In this document: piece by piece, positions 11,157 to 22,469 of the stretch
How positions within the stretch are numbered: the first letter of the stretch is position 1
How the letters are laid out: each line of letters starts with the position of its first letter
Source of the DNA: Kuschelorhynchus macadamiae
Lineage: Eukaryota; Arthropoda; Insecta; Coleoptera; Curculionidae
Reading direction: 5' to 3'
DNA: 64,000 nucleotides
NCBI GenBank assembly: GCA_030620095.1
Contig: JAUTXW010000553.1
Span: 62,001-126,000, forward strand
Made by a program: the position numbers and the translations under genes
Notes under the pieces: generated by a model
Seen by the model: the letters and a program-made list of their open reading frames with translations, nothing else
The model's database searches: none
What the model was told of the DNA's origin: nothing

Positions 11157-11420
11157 GATGGAAGATATCTCTATACAGTAATGTTGTAAAAATAGGTTAA
11201 TTAGTAAATAATCAGAATATTAATTTTACGAAAATACAATTTGAGCATGTGTCCAAAGCTTTAAATAACACATATGACACTATGAAAAGTTGAATTTTTA
11301 TGATATCGGAAATTTACATAAAAATCGCAGAAAGCGAGGTTTAACAAACTATTTAGGTATTTCGGAGGTTTCGGAAATTTATTGTTTTCTTTTTCAATGA
11401 ATTTATTGTTTTCTTTTTCA
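11157..11420 (+). pseudogene. env-like N-terminal remnant, copy 2
   Basis: Shorter version of 5413-5760 with an internal deletion after GGAAGATATCTC. The RRKRGL cleavage-type motif persists (about 11320-11345). A TTTATTGTTTTCTTTTTCAA stretch is locally duplicated. Confidence 0.45.
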
Positions 11421-11879
11421 AGGCTACAATATAAAACAGAACTTACATTATAGATGTTAGTGTGGGCATTTTTTACAAATATAAGAGGCAATATAAACAA
11501 AAATTATAACATTCTATTGAGTAATTCCTATCCTAAATGGTTTCTTAACAAATTTTTGCACAATTCTATTAACACAACGTTCAATAACAACAATAATGCA
11601 AATACAATACTGTCTCCATAAATCAGTGCTGCTGTAACAAATTGAAATCAAAATCCGACTCTGTCACCCAGCATCAGTGCTTTTTACCTAAAAATCAACA
11701 AACATGTTATTTGGATATTATTGGCTTCATCAGTACAGTCAACTAGTTGAAGGACGAGTACAATTAGCGCCAAAATGGTGGCTCCAAAGTAGGTCGCAAC
11801 TAAAATTAAAGGACCGCAACTAATGAACCAAAATACGAACAGCAATCAAGCTTTGGCTCTAAATAATTGCAGTATTCGA

Positions 11880-12600
11880 TGTAAGTCAGCATTAGTTCAA
11901 GGACATTTTTCCTCTGCCGTTAGTTTTTTCAAAGTCCTCCTTGATGACTTCTTGCAGAGACTTCAAAGGGATTGTCCTTTTGCTTCCTTGCTTTTGCCAC
12001 AGATATATAAATAATATGCATATGTGTATTTTGTTGAGGAACAGGATTCTGAAAATATATGGGTTCAATAATATTTTCTTGGATTTTTTTCGGATTCTCT
12101 AGATGCCTGATTTGCAGATTGAGTTATTAATTTGTATTTTTGATTTTTATGATCTCTGGTAGATTTATTGATACATTATTTATTGCCAGAGAGTACTTGT
12201 GTTGATTTATAATAACATCACATTGGCTCTGTATATAACCTTGAAGAATAATTTTTTGAAACTGGAAACAATTTTCGTAAATTGTTTGTTAGGTTTTGGT
12301 ACAGAGAATCAGAGAGTTTTTATTGGTCAATGTATGCACTTGATAGTTATTTTTAACAGTGGCGTACTGAAAATTTTTGGTCAAGAGACAACTGTTAGCA
12401 ATTGCGCCAAGGCAAATCCATTTTGAATTGATTGCACAATGATCGTACGACAATTCGTTGCAGTAGTATTTGCTAGGACTTACAAGGATTTTGGGTTCCT
12501 CATTCGGTATTGGATATAAAAATTTTAAATAATATATAATTCACAGCAAGTGGCATGTCGGTAACAAATTCAGACGAAAAGCACTGCGCATCTTTAATCC
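11880..12600 (-). pseudogene. env-like C-terminal remnant, inverted, copy 2
   Basis: Minus-strand counterpart of 6250-7000 with the same Cys-rich motifs. A deletion near 12010-12030 removes the membrane-spanning segment that copy 1 still shows. Confidence 0.55.
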
Positions 12601-12680
12601 AAAAAGTGCTGATAAAAATGTTATTATTCATATTTATTAACATAGATCCTACACAATACTGCTTCTGTATAGTCGGATTC

Positions 12681-12925
12681 TTAACTACTATGTTGTAAAC
12701 ATATCAAGTTAGATATTGCGCCGTCCAGGTATTGGATCTTTTTGATAATACTGCCAGTCGCATCAAATTGAATTTTGCAGTAATGGTTCTTGTAAATATT
12801 TTGCTCAAAGACTTTTTTCTTTAATACACTGGGAGTCAAAGTTTTTAATAGGTTTTTTATTAATAACTCATAATCCCTCTTGTCGATTTTGTTGAAATTT
12901 GGCAGTGTTGTTTGTAGTGACAAGA
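12681..12925 (-). repeat. Diverged mariner-like 3' repeat, copy 2
   Basis: Counterpart of 7101-7335, nearly identical, duplicated with the block. Confidence 0.55.
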
Positions 12926-13014
12926 GGCTAATTCACCGTTAACTAGATGATAATTATCATATACACTGACGTTCCAGCGTACACCCACATGAATATTATT
13001 TATAAAAAAATGTA

Positions 13015-14565
13015 GGGTAACCCGCACAGTTATTGGACAAGGACAGTTAATGGACGACAGGCACACACAGGTAAAGGGGAAATTAATGTTTATGCTGTAG
13101 CACAGGGTGGCTCAGAGGAAATTATAACCGTCATGTTTACGTTTTCAGCCAATGGAAAAACTTGTCCTGATAATTTATGGGTATCAACGAATTCTTGAAA
13201 AAATTGTATCAAGTGTTCCAGCGGAGTTGGGAATAGCAAAGAGTGAGAATGGTTGGATAACGTCAGAAGTATTTTTTGAATTTGTTGCCAATATAGTTCA
13301 CCCGTACTTGATCAAAGAAAAAAAGATTTTTCTGCCAATGTTGATGAAGAAAAAATCAATAATTCTGGAAGTACAAATCCTGATGTGATAACTGAAGAAA
13401 ATGAACACTTTTCTACTGGATAAGGTTTGGCAGGCTTTTAAACATCCAATTAGATCCAATATGTGAGAAACATCTGAAGTTAATCCAGAAGAGTCATTTT
13501 TACGGGATGAAGTTGTGGACTTCAGAGAAATATAAATCAAATCGCAGAACAAACTTTAAATGAGACAGTATATGGTATAGATGAAAGTCAACAGCTAATT
13601 GGCACCCAAATTTAATATACAGCAACAATGACCAAGTAAATTTAACCGTAGACATGGCTGTTGAAGTGCAAAATAACAATGACAATCAAAATAACGATGA
13701 GAAACAAAACAACAAAAAAAGAACTTAGTAGTGCCTAAAACACCCGAACGTACAGCCTAAAGAAATAACTTCAGAAAAATATGAAAACCCGTTTAAAGAA
13801 AAAAATGAGAAAAAGAGAAAGTTGGAAGAAGAAAAGACGGAACGAAAAAAAGCACCAAGAATAAAAAGAATTCGAAAAAACAAAACGAAGTAACTAACAA
13901 AACTAAGAAAAACCAAGACCCGTTAAAAGAAAATAATCCACCTTGTTCGAACATTGATTTATATGTTAATCAAAATGTTAAGGCAGTAACCGCACTGTTC
14001 AATAAAAAACCAGCTGATCAGAAACAGCACACAAATTCTTGTACAGTTTGCAAACAATGCACTAAAGTTCAATACCGCTTGTTTTGTGACGAATGCTCGA
14101 AGATATTTCATAAGGAATGCATTCCAAAACATCATCAAATACATATTCCAGACCACATAGATTTTTGTCACTTATGCTACCAAGAAGGCAGCACTTCAGA
14201 AGAAGGCAACAACACTTCAGACGTTTCTGGTAAAGATTCGGAAGTTGACAGATTGTTTAACCAATATAAGGAATACTACAAAGAAAATTAAGTCATAGTG
14301 GTCATTTAACGAAATTGTCCAATAACTATGTAATATGTGGATAATAACTGTAAAAATTGTCCAATAAGTGTATTTTTTTATAAACTTTTTAATAAAAAGT
14401 AATAAAAAATTAATGTTCTTTATTTCGCTAAAAGTAAGAACAGCAATTAAAAGTGTTTGCTATGGACTGACCTTTTTATGTAATTTCTGATTTAAATTTA
14501 ATGCCCTTGTTGCTAATTTTTCTTTCTAATTTCTCTTAAGTGTCCAACGACTATATGGTTTACCC
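13015..14565 (+). mobile_element. pogo/Tigger-like element, internally deleted, with TIRs
   Basis: The ends form 25-bp imperfect TIRs: GGGTAA.CC....AGT..TTGGACA at 13015 and its reverse complement ending at 14565. Both are flanked by TA (13013-13014 and 14566-14567), as expected for the Tc1/mariner/pogo group. Extra TTGGAC-type motifs recur just inside both ends (for example GTCCAATAACTATG and GTCCAATAAGTG near 14320-14360). The interior holds only parts of the transposase: INVYAVAQGGSEEIITVMFT, SSVPAELGIAKSENGWITSE, the C-terminal region and a Cys-rich finger. The DNA-binding half and the catalytic DGH/PADV region are gone, so the element is non-autonomous. Confidence 0.75.
13976..14291 (+). 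pseudogene. PHD-like zinc finger at the pogo transposase C-terminus
   Basis: Terminal part of the pogo-like transposase. Motif order CxxCxxCTKVQYRLFCDEC, FHKECIPKHHQIHIPDH and CHLCYQ gives a Cys/His pattern like a PHD finger, which can read chromatin or bind zinc. It ends with an acidic, Ser-rich tail (DRLFNQYKEYYKEN, stop at 14289-14291). The upstream Lys/Glu-rich coiled-coil-like stretch (13760-13930) is interrupted by stops. Similar C-terminal fingers are known in some insect pogo-type transposases; the assignment rests on the motif only. Confidence 0.55.
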
Positions 14566-14879
14566 TACGCTAGTGACTTTTTATTCATTTGGATACTTTT
14601 TTCGGATCAAGCAAATTAAAATAATACTCCTTTATCTTCTAACTTTTTTCCCATCTTAATTCGTTTTCGAGAAAAAAATCGTGTAGATTCATAGTCAGTA
14701 TCTCGAATAATTATTATTGTGAAGAAAAAATAAAGTTAACTTTGCTCGTTGCTAGTGGCTGTTGTTTTGTTGTTATAAACATAATGTTTTTGACTTGTTT
14801 TTACTTTTTTTTCCAATTATTTTTTCTTTGATAAATTGTGGTAGTAATAAATTGGGGTAGTAAAAAATAATGATAAATT
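14566..14879. other. Flank of the mariner-like gene
   Basis: AT-rich, no ORF. Probably the 5' region of the mariner-like element, interrupted by the pogo insertion, but no 5' TIR could be identified. Confidence 0.3.
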
Positions 14880-15760
14880 AAAATGACACAAATGCATTTC
14901 CTTTATGGGCTTGCCAATGGCATTACTCCATTCTGTAGGCATGGAAGTATCCTGATCGTGCTCTTCCAGACAGAAGAATATTTATAACTATTCATCGTCG
15001 TTTGAAAGTTTCAAACCTACAACATCCGAGGGAAGACCTGGTATAATTTTATCCCCGGAAGTTGAGGAGGCCGTCCTGCGTGTCATCGCAGAAAATACTA
15101 GTACGCGAAGAATTGGTAGGGAATTAAATATTTCCTACGGAATTATATGGGAAATTTTATGGGATTCGTTAATGTATCCTTACCAGATATAACGGGTACA
15201 GGTACTTCTTCCAAGAGATGTTGAACCGCGTATGCAATTTTATAGGTGGTATCTCCAAAAAGTGATGATTCCAACATTATGTTTGCGGACGAAGCGAATT
15301 TTTCCATAAATGACATAAATAATTATCACAGCAATCATAAATGGGCTCGAAAAAACCCTCATGCCATTAGAGAGGCACATTTTCAGGAACAGTTTTCACT
15401 CAACGTTTGGATCGGTATCATAGGCGACTATTTAATTGGACCATTTAACTGTTATAGTAATTTTCTTCAAAATGATTTGCCTTTACTTCTTGAAGATGTT
15501 CCTCTTCAGTTACGGCAACAACATTGGTTTATGCGTGATGGTGCTCCAGCCCACTTTAGCATATTGGATCGTGAGTATTTAGATAGTGCCAACCAAAATC
15601 ATTGGATAGGTCATGGAGGACCACAATTCAGCCTAGATTTCTATTTATGGGGGCACCCGAAAACGCTAGTTTATAGTACACTAACTAAAACATTAGAGCA
15701 ATTAAGAAGTAAAATTATTGATGGATAGATGATACAGAAGAGTCATGAGGAGATAAAACA
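14880..15760 (+). pseudogene. mariner/Tc1-like transposase (broken)
   Basis: Insect mariner-type transposase with an N-terminal helix-turn-helix and a DDE/D catalytic domain. The N-terminus is recognisable through frameshifts (MTQMHFLYGLANG, then a PDRALPDRRIFITIHRRLKV-like stretch). From 15246 a 160-codon open frame carries IMFADEANFSINDINNYH (first Asp in FADE), KWARKNPHAIREAHFQEQFS, NDLPLLLEDVPLQLRQQHWF and FMRDGAPAHF (second Asp). After HWIGHGGPQ a short deletion removes the segment expected to hold the third catalytic residue, leaving FSLDFYLWGHPK. A smaller deletion follows LIGPF. The protein cannot be active. Confidence 0.8.
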
Positions 15761-15780
15761 AAATTATAAAGTTTTTCGTA

Positions 15781-15842
15781 AACCAGTGGCGTAGTAGTTT
15801 TGCTAAGATTTTGTAAGTATAGTTACGGCTACGCCACTGGTT
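15781..15842. repeat. 62-bp hairpin with CCAGTGGCGTAG ends
   Basis: AACCAGTGGCGTAG (15781-15794) is exactly reverse-complemented at 15829-15842. CAGTGGCG resembles hAT-type ends, but no 8-bp target duplication flanks it. A similar end, CCAGTGACGTAGCC, occurs near 24615. Confidence 0.55.
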
Positions 15843-15934
15843 CATTGATTTTTTGTGTACTTCTACACCGTATTAATATTTCCAAAAATCAAATAAATAT
15901 TGAACATTTTGCTTAAAAGAGAAAAAAAAAGCTT

Positions 15935-16747
15935 TAACACCCTCTACATATATCTTGAAAATCAGGCATTTTAGGATACACGCTTATAGGAAATTTTCGA
16001 CTTAAAAAATTATTCAAGAATAACCATTAATATGCAAAAATATTTACTAGATTTTATGTGGTGATATCAAGGGAGATGCAATTAAGTTAGTTTTATTTTA
16101 TTTTCTCCAAAACGAAGTAAGATGCGAAAAAAAATCAAGAGGCAAGAATGTTTAGCTTTTAGTTGCTTAATTCGAAAAAGTTATCAAAATGAAAAAAAAT
16201 CAGTGCCGTATATTTTTTTGTCAATAATATTCGAAAGGATACACCCCCGGGCGCCACTGGATTTAACAATTACCATCTAAATAGGGCTACATTAGCCCCT
16301 AATCATTACAAATAACACTGCCAGATTTTTATGAAATCGATCAAAGGATCTTTAGGATATTAATAAAAAACCGATTTAGAAAAAATAATTTGACTCTCAG
16401 TATCTTAAAAACCAGACATTTTAAGACACAAATTTATTTGAACTTTTCTAAAAAGTCAGTTGCGTACATCTCTTTTGTCAATAATATTCGTAAGGGTGGA
16501 CCCTGTTAGGGCTAAATTCGCCTCTTATTATAGCAAATAACATTGTCAGATTTCAAGAAAATCGGCGGCAAAGGATCTTTGAGATATTAATAAAAAACTG
16601 ATTTTTTTTAAAAAATTTGACACCAAGTATCTTAAAAACCAGACATTTTCAGATACATGTTTATATGAACTTTTTTATCTAATATTGGTCTCGGAATGTG
16701 CCCTTAAATTTATGACATACCACTAAGTAACACCCTGTATTTCTTAA
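15935..16747 (+). repeat. mariner-like 3' region, copy 2
   Basis: From 16227 almost identical to 1073-1578. At 15938 TTTAACACCCTCTACA looks like one mariner end, and 16735-16747 (TAACACCCTGTA) like another, so two nested 3' ends are likely. Confidence 0.5.
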
Positions 16748-17158
16748 TATAAATCGATGTTATTGCCATATATTAAAAAATATATCGCAACCGAAAATAA
16801 ATGACATAAATGGTGATATTATGACATTATTTTCTGAAAAACTAAATCGGGGGAAATTTCGATTGAAATGTCCAAGATCATTGATAAAATTTCCAAAAAA
16901 ATATAAAAAGTTAATCGAAAATTTATCAACCCGCAAAGATTATTTTTGTTTTAAGTTTCTCTAAACCTCGCGCCGTTCTGCTTAAAAAACCCTAACAATT
17001 CTGGAAACACCATAAACTTGTTGCATACATATGACGCGGCATGTGACGACGACGCGAGTTTGCAGGACGATAATGAAGAGATTCAAGATCACAACACCGA
17101 TGATGAGCAAGATATTGATTACCCAGATGAAGCTTTGGATTTTCCAAATGAAATAAAC
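16748..17158 (+). pseudogene. piggyBac leader and N-terminal codons, extra copy
   Basis: Repeats 1579-1993, including codons for AACDDDASLQDDNEEIQDHN, and stops at CTTCCAAATG, where block A begins. It is a short piece of a third piggyBac copy without any core. Confidence 0.65.
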
Positions 17159-20100
17159 TAAAGATGTGGTACGAACTCAAGATGGCGGGCAAATATTTTT
17201 TTTTTAATCAAGGTAAAAAATCTTATTCAACTAGCTTTAAATTATGCAGAAAAATTAAATGTAATATATGAACTCGTACTAATTCAAAATGACGGAACAA
17301 AATGGCGGGTGTAAACTACTTATATAATTTATTTTAAATTATATCCAAACATCAAGTGTGACATAGGTAGAAAGTGGTAAAATATTGGTATGGTGGTACA
17401 AAACGGTGCCCATTATAAATGTTTGAAAAGACTAAGTGTTGAACTAAATTGGGTTACACTTCGCTATTCCTAATAGAAAATATTCATAACACGGGAAGTT
17501 CCCGAGCTTCATTTAATTTTTTAAAACATGGCTCAACTTTTGTTCAGATGAAATGAGTTATGCAAAAAGCATTTTTTTGCTTTCTAGAAGCCTAATACAG
17601 AAAAATAAAAATTTTCCTGGGGAAATAGGTTACTGACTTTTTAATAGATGAAATCAATTAGATGGAAAAATTTGTTTTGGTTGAATTTTAAACGTTTTTC
17701 TGAACATAAGAAGAGAAAAATATTCTTCAGGAAATACGTCATTTTCATTTTCCGAGGAGATTTTGTAAACTTTAGAATAGCTAAAAATCAGTTATGCTTT
17801 GCGTTCTAACATTATTTTGAACATATAAATGCGAATATGTTCCTGCGGATATAAGTCAATTCCATTTTCGGAGGAAATGTTTCAAACTTTAGAATAGCTG
17901 AAATGCGAATAATGATAGGGATTCATATTTATTTTTGGCTTGTATAAGTCTCCTGAATTTAGTATTAAAAAATATCTGCGGAAACTACTAATTTTTATTT
18001 TATTTATTTATTTTTGTTTATTTTTAGCTATAATTAATAAAAATGCGGATAAAATTAGGATTTGTTAGATTTGGTGTAAAAAAAGGTCGAAAGAAAGCCG
18101 ACAAAATTCCGAGTCTATATTAAACCAAGGATTTTTTAAAAAAAACATACAGAATTGGGAGTTTCCGCACAGACACCTTTTAATTATTGCAATCAGCTTT
18201 ATAGAAACCAAAAAAATATATTTCGTGAATATATCACATTTCAGCAATAGAAAAGTAAATACAAAATTGATTTAAGAAATAAGAGTTTAGGAAGGAATTT
18301 TTTATTCAGAAGACTTTAGTTAAAAAAATTATTATTTATTTTTAACAATTTTAATTTTAATACAAAATATGTATATTTCACAAAAATTCAAAAATTATCG
18401 TAGTTTTAATTGGGAGGTATTCTCAGGATTACATTATAAATATTAGGTACCTAATTTACAGTAGTTTCTGATAAAATTATTCAAATGTCCTGCATGGGGG
18501 TTTCTCTATAATGCTGCATTTCAGAAAATACCAGAATTTGATTAGTTGAAGCAAATAGGATAAATATACAAGTTCTTATATTAATATTTTTATACGTCCT
18601 CGGAATGTAGTACAAAGATTTTGCCGGTAATGGCCATATTATAAAAAAGTTATTTCAGACGATTAAATTTCCCAGGAAACAAGTCCAGCAGGAGCATATT
18701 TAGAACAGGTGCCCCCCTTGGAGATATGGAAATTAACCAAAAATAAAACTAATTTGCTAGTTAGTTAATTTGTATTCCTTTTTCGCCCTTTCTTTATGGT
18801 TATATATAACTTTAACCTATAGGAACACCTTTATCATATGCTTTAACGTAGTAATTTACTTAATAAAAGGTAAAATGTTATAAAGTGACCATATTTTAAT
18901 AGCTCTAAAGCAGGATAATTTAAAATTAGTATTTAAAAATAAATGAAGAAAATTAATAAATTTCAAATTTTTAGTTGTTTTGTCTTTGGCTTAAAAATAA
19001 AGACATTTTTTTATAAGAAATGTCGAAAGTAGCACTTTTCCATATATGGGAAACTTTTTTGATGAACAGTGCAGAAATAGTACTTTGGTGTAAAAGAGTG
19101 CAAAAACGAGAATCCTTCCTTACTAAAATTAGTGCTCATGTACAGGGTCATGGGTTATAAGTGCACAACTCCTTATCTCCCTTAAATTCGCTTTTGAAAA
19201 AAATGTATATAATATAAAACAGTTACTCTATATTTTATTTTTATCAATTTTTATACAGGGCGTGCCAAAAACATCTTGTATATTTTCACTTATATCGACA
19301 CAGCTTATATATCAAGATGAATTTATTTTTAATGATTTTGTTAAATTTATCTTTAACGGTCTTCCTATAAATAATTAAAAACAGCTCTATAAGAGCAATG
19401 TGTTAGAAAGAGAATCACAGAAGACTTATAATCATTGTCTAGCACGTTAGGCTTACTGAACAGTTTTTAACTATATTTTAAGAAACTGTTCACAATAAAC
19501 CCATCGAGCCCTATATCAATAATTCGTCTTGATGAAGCTCTATCGATATACACAGGTTTATTTACTCATTGTATAGAAAACATCCATTTCATTGACACTG
19601 ATAATTTGGATCTTAATACACCAATAAAATAAAGGTAAATGTTTCATTCTTTTAGAACAACTTGAAATAAAAAAATATTTATCACCAAATCCGCTCACAA
19701 CAAATGACCAACAAAATTTCCAAACTGCACCAATAATAAGCAGCCAATAGGAAGGAACAACAATACAAACCCCTAGATATAGCATATTTTTAGTTTAGTA
19801 TTCACTGCTTAGAGTATGTTTTATTACTCTAAGGTTCACTGAATGGTCTGTTCAGAAAAGCCTAAAGAGCCGAAATATATGCATAATCACTCTCCAATAA
19901 AAAAATTTGAAACATTAAAAAGTTCTCTTAAAAACCTCTATTTAAGAACTGTTTCACAAGGAACCAACCGCAAAGTCTCTGTATTGCCGGTAAATTTAAA
20001 ATTTTATAAGTATTATCAGTTAAGACTATATATCAATGAGAATTAGTGCAGAAATTTACAATATTATGAATCGGTAAACTCCTTTACCTGTAACTTTCCT

Positions 20101-20440
20101 CGTTATGAATCTATCCTTTTATTGGGATTAGTGAAGGGGACTTAATTTACTTCGGTACATAGTTATATAGACATATACACTGTCTTCAACAAATTTATTG
20201 GGCGCCATTTTGTTCAAGCTTATTGGCTATGTACCAATATTTTACCAATTTCTACCTATGCTACACTTGATTTTTGAATATAATGTAAAATAAATAAGCA
20301 ATTTTTCTCTGATTTTTTAAAAATTTCTCTAAACCGCCATTTTGTTCCTTCATATTGAATTCAAATATTTTATTTCGTTGTTGGTATTCTATTTATTTTA
20401 TTGAATATTTTATTGAATTTTTGTATACTTACTTTCATAT
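17152..20440 (+). mobile_element. Block A: 3.3 kb element with subrepeat-rich K TIRs
   Basis: The left end (17152-17507) and right end (about 20085-20440, inverted) are imperfect inverted repeats. They are built of subunits with the phrases GGTAAAATATTGGTA and AAAATGGCG and close toward the interior with ATTCATAACACGGGAAGTT or its complement. The 2.6 kb interior is AT-rich and has no recognisable gene; a 75-codon minus frame (19558-19785) recurs in the other copies but matches nothing I know. Copies: 43684-46580 (same orientation) and 51535-55597 (inverted). Long TIRs made of subrepeats recall foldback-type or non-autonomous DNA transposons. No target duplication was found. Confidence 0.55.
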
Positions 20441-20932
20441 ATGTCAGTTAGCCATCAATAAAAAAAATTAAGGGCAATAAAACATAAATAATTTAATAAA
20501 TACAGAATGTGAAGTTTTATATAAATAAATAATAAATAAATAAATATATATATAATTAGAAAAAGTTTTACAATGCCTTTCAATTTTACATAAATTCTAT
20601 AAAAACAATTATATTCTTAAAAATATTTACGTGGTGCACCTAGCTGATTGAACAGCTGCATGTGCACATAATTATATGTAGTTACCTAGAAACCAATTCA
20701 ATTTTTTTAGATTTCTATTTTTTAGACAAATTTACAAAAAAAAGCGGTAGCTATTTTGCTCAACGAGTGCAGTACTTTTGTTTAGTATTTTTAATAGCTC
20801 ATTTTTCTTTTCCAAGAAATACTAAATATGTGAGTGGTAACATTTTAACTTAAACATCAACTTCGATTTCATTAGCCGATTCCTCCATATCAATAATAAG
20901 ACAAGACCGGATTTAACGATAACGTTTTAGAA
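20441..20932. other. AT-rich continuation shared with block C
   Basis: Matches 51540-52030 in inverted orientation, including TGTGCACATAATTATATGTAG; partly deleted in block B. It ends at AACGTTTTAGAAACTGA, where PLE sequence starts. No gene seen. Confidence 0.45.
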
Positions 20933-22040
20933 ACTGATATGGCCAACATATTTTAGATCGCGGTCATTACTGCTAATTTCATAGATGCCACTCCTCTCCT
21001 TCAAGTCGACTTTGTCTTTAGGGTTTCCAAGGAAATTTGTCAAACTGTTCTACGTTTTGTAGGCTACTCTAAAACCTACGTTTTTAAATACTTTTTCTAG
21101 ACCTCTCGTATATCTGGGATCATATGTGATGACTATGATTTTATAGGGAGCCTCAAGTGCTTGAAGAGTAGTGGCATCTTTTAACGTTTTCTTATGCTTA
21201 TGCCTATTTACTAATTTATGTACAAAATTATCATTATATCCATTACTTTTAGCTATATTTTTAGTCCGATTCATTTCGTTGTTAAAACGTTCTATACTTA
21301 ACAGAAAATTGACTAACCTGTGAATTAAGAAATGAAATGCTGCCATTTTGTGTTGACGGCAATGAAATTTGTCGAATGTTATATACCTATCAGTATTAGT
21401 AAATTTCCTAAAAATATCAAATTCTAATTACTAACGTGTCGAGAAAAGGTAATTGCCCATTGTTCTCTTTTTCGTACGTAAAATTAATGGAAGGATACTT
21501 ATTGTTTAATGTTTCTAAGAAAGTGTCCACAGTTTCTGTTTTATTATCAAAAATAGCAAATATATCGTCTACGTATCTATACACCACACTTGGGAAATAC
21601 TTGAGTTCTTTTTTGAATTGGATTTCTAATCTACCCATAAACAAATTTCCAGGGAACGGAGATAAGCAATAGCCCATCGCAGTTCCCTCAAGTTGTTTAT
21701 AATATATTGTTGAACTGAAAAAAATTTTGATTCATACATAATTTTGTGAGAAGTAAATATTCATCAATAATTTCTTTCTTGAAATTATTGGTTTCAAGTA
21801 GTTCCTTTAGGTACTTTAAAGCTAGTCGTATGGGTACACTAGGAAACAATGAGCTTACATCAAAAGATATTAAAATTTCACCTTCTTTAAAGTGAACATT
21901 CTTAATTTTATCTAAGAATTCTAACGAGTTAATAACCTCAAAGTTATCGTACAAGATATTTAATTTGCCGAATTCTTCTACTAACCATTTTGAAATATTG
22001 TACGTTGGAGATCCAACAGCTGAAACAATATGTCTCATGG
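20933..22040 (-). pseudogene. Penelope-like element P1: RT and start of GIY-YIG domain
   Basis: Minus-strand Penelope-like retroelement, which combines reverse transcriptase with a GIY-YIG endonuclease. In coding order: 22038-21697 has FDVSSLFPSVPIRLALKYLK (RT motif A region); 21677-21417 has FPGNLFMGRLEIQFKK and YRYVDDIFAIFDNK (catalytic YVDD intact) and QLPFLDTLVI; 21346-21050 is the thumb, AAFHFLIHRLVNFLLSIERF to FKNVGFRVAYKT. The GIY-YIG domain starts (LKERSGIYEIS) but is cut at 20933 by the junction with block A. A frameshift or stop separates each part and the 5' end is lost at 22040. P2 and P3 are close relatives. Confidence 0.85.
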
Positions 22041-22047
22041 AGTGTAG

Positions 22048-22115
22048 TGTGGTTAGAACTCTTCTATTTTGATCTATCTTCCACCACAGGTTCCAGTGTT
22101 AGGACTTACTCACTT
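22048..22115 (+). repeat. PLE LTR-like fragment
   Basis: GTGGTTAGAACTCTTCTATTT through CCACCACAGGTTCCAGTG is the reverse complement of 38515-38570 and related to the sequence downstream of the hammerhead motif at 49735-49790. It abuts the opposite-strand RT of P1, so the junction is rearranged. Confidence 0.5.
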
Positions 22116-22469
22116 ATTGTTTAGTCAGTTTAGTGTTTATATCTTTTTCTGGGATACGCGTAGATAATATACATATATAAAAATTGAAAATGGTAAGTAC
22201 ACAGTTATTTGTCTTACGTAATTTTTCTATAATATACTTCTTATCAATAAATAATGTAGTGTTCTGTACGGCTCTTCGCCAGTTCAATCATTTATATAGG
22301 CTTACGTAATGTAAAATTATTGTATTATTTTGATACATTTAGTGACCTTCTCTTTTTTGACCTAAAATTATCAATAATATGAAAAATAATATATAAAATA
22401 GTAAAATTTGTTTTAGAATATGAATCCTTGATGAAATGAAAGAAATTATAACCACCCCCGGTTTCTTGA
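22116..22469. other. Possible piggyBac 5' region, nothing clear
   Basis: AT-rich. It lies where the 5' end of the piggyBac element should be, but I found no CCCATTAATGCCC-type TIR or TTAA boundary matching the 3' end. Confidence 0.3.

Larger units (their letters stand above)
8122..13405 (+). repeat. Tandem duplication, copy 2 (5.3 kb)
   Basis: Second copy of the 2395-8121 block in direct orientation. It lacks the PLE YVDD segment and the pogo catalytic segment but keeps integrase sequence (10276-10790) absent from copy 1. The shared parts look very similar by eye, differing by scattered substitutions and small indels. The right breakpoint falls inside the pogo transposase at about 13405; beyond it pogo continues uninterrupted. 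Confidence 0.85.

Noticed and set aside
19558..19785. Hydrophobic minus frame found in all three block copies
   Set aside because: The blocks are near-identical throughout, the frame matches no family, and its length differs between copies (75 versus 67 codons).
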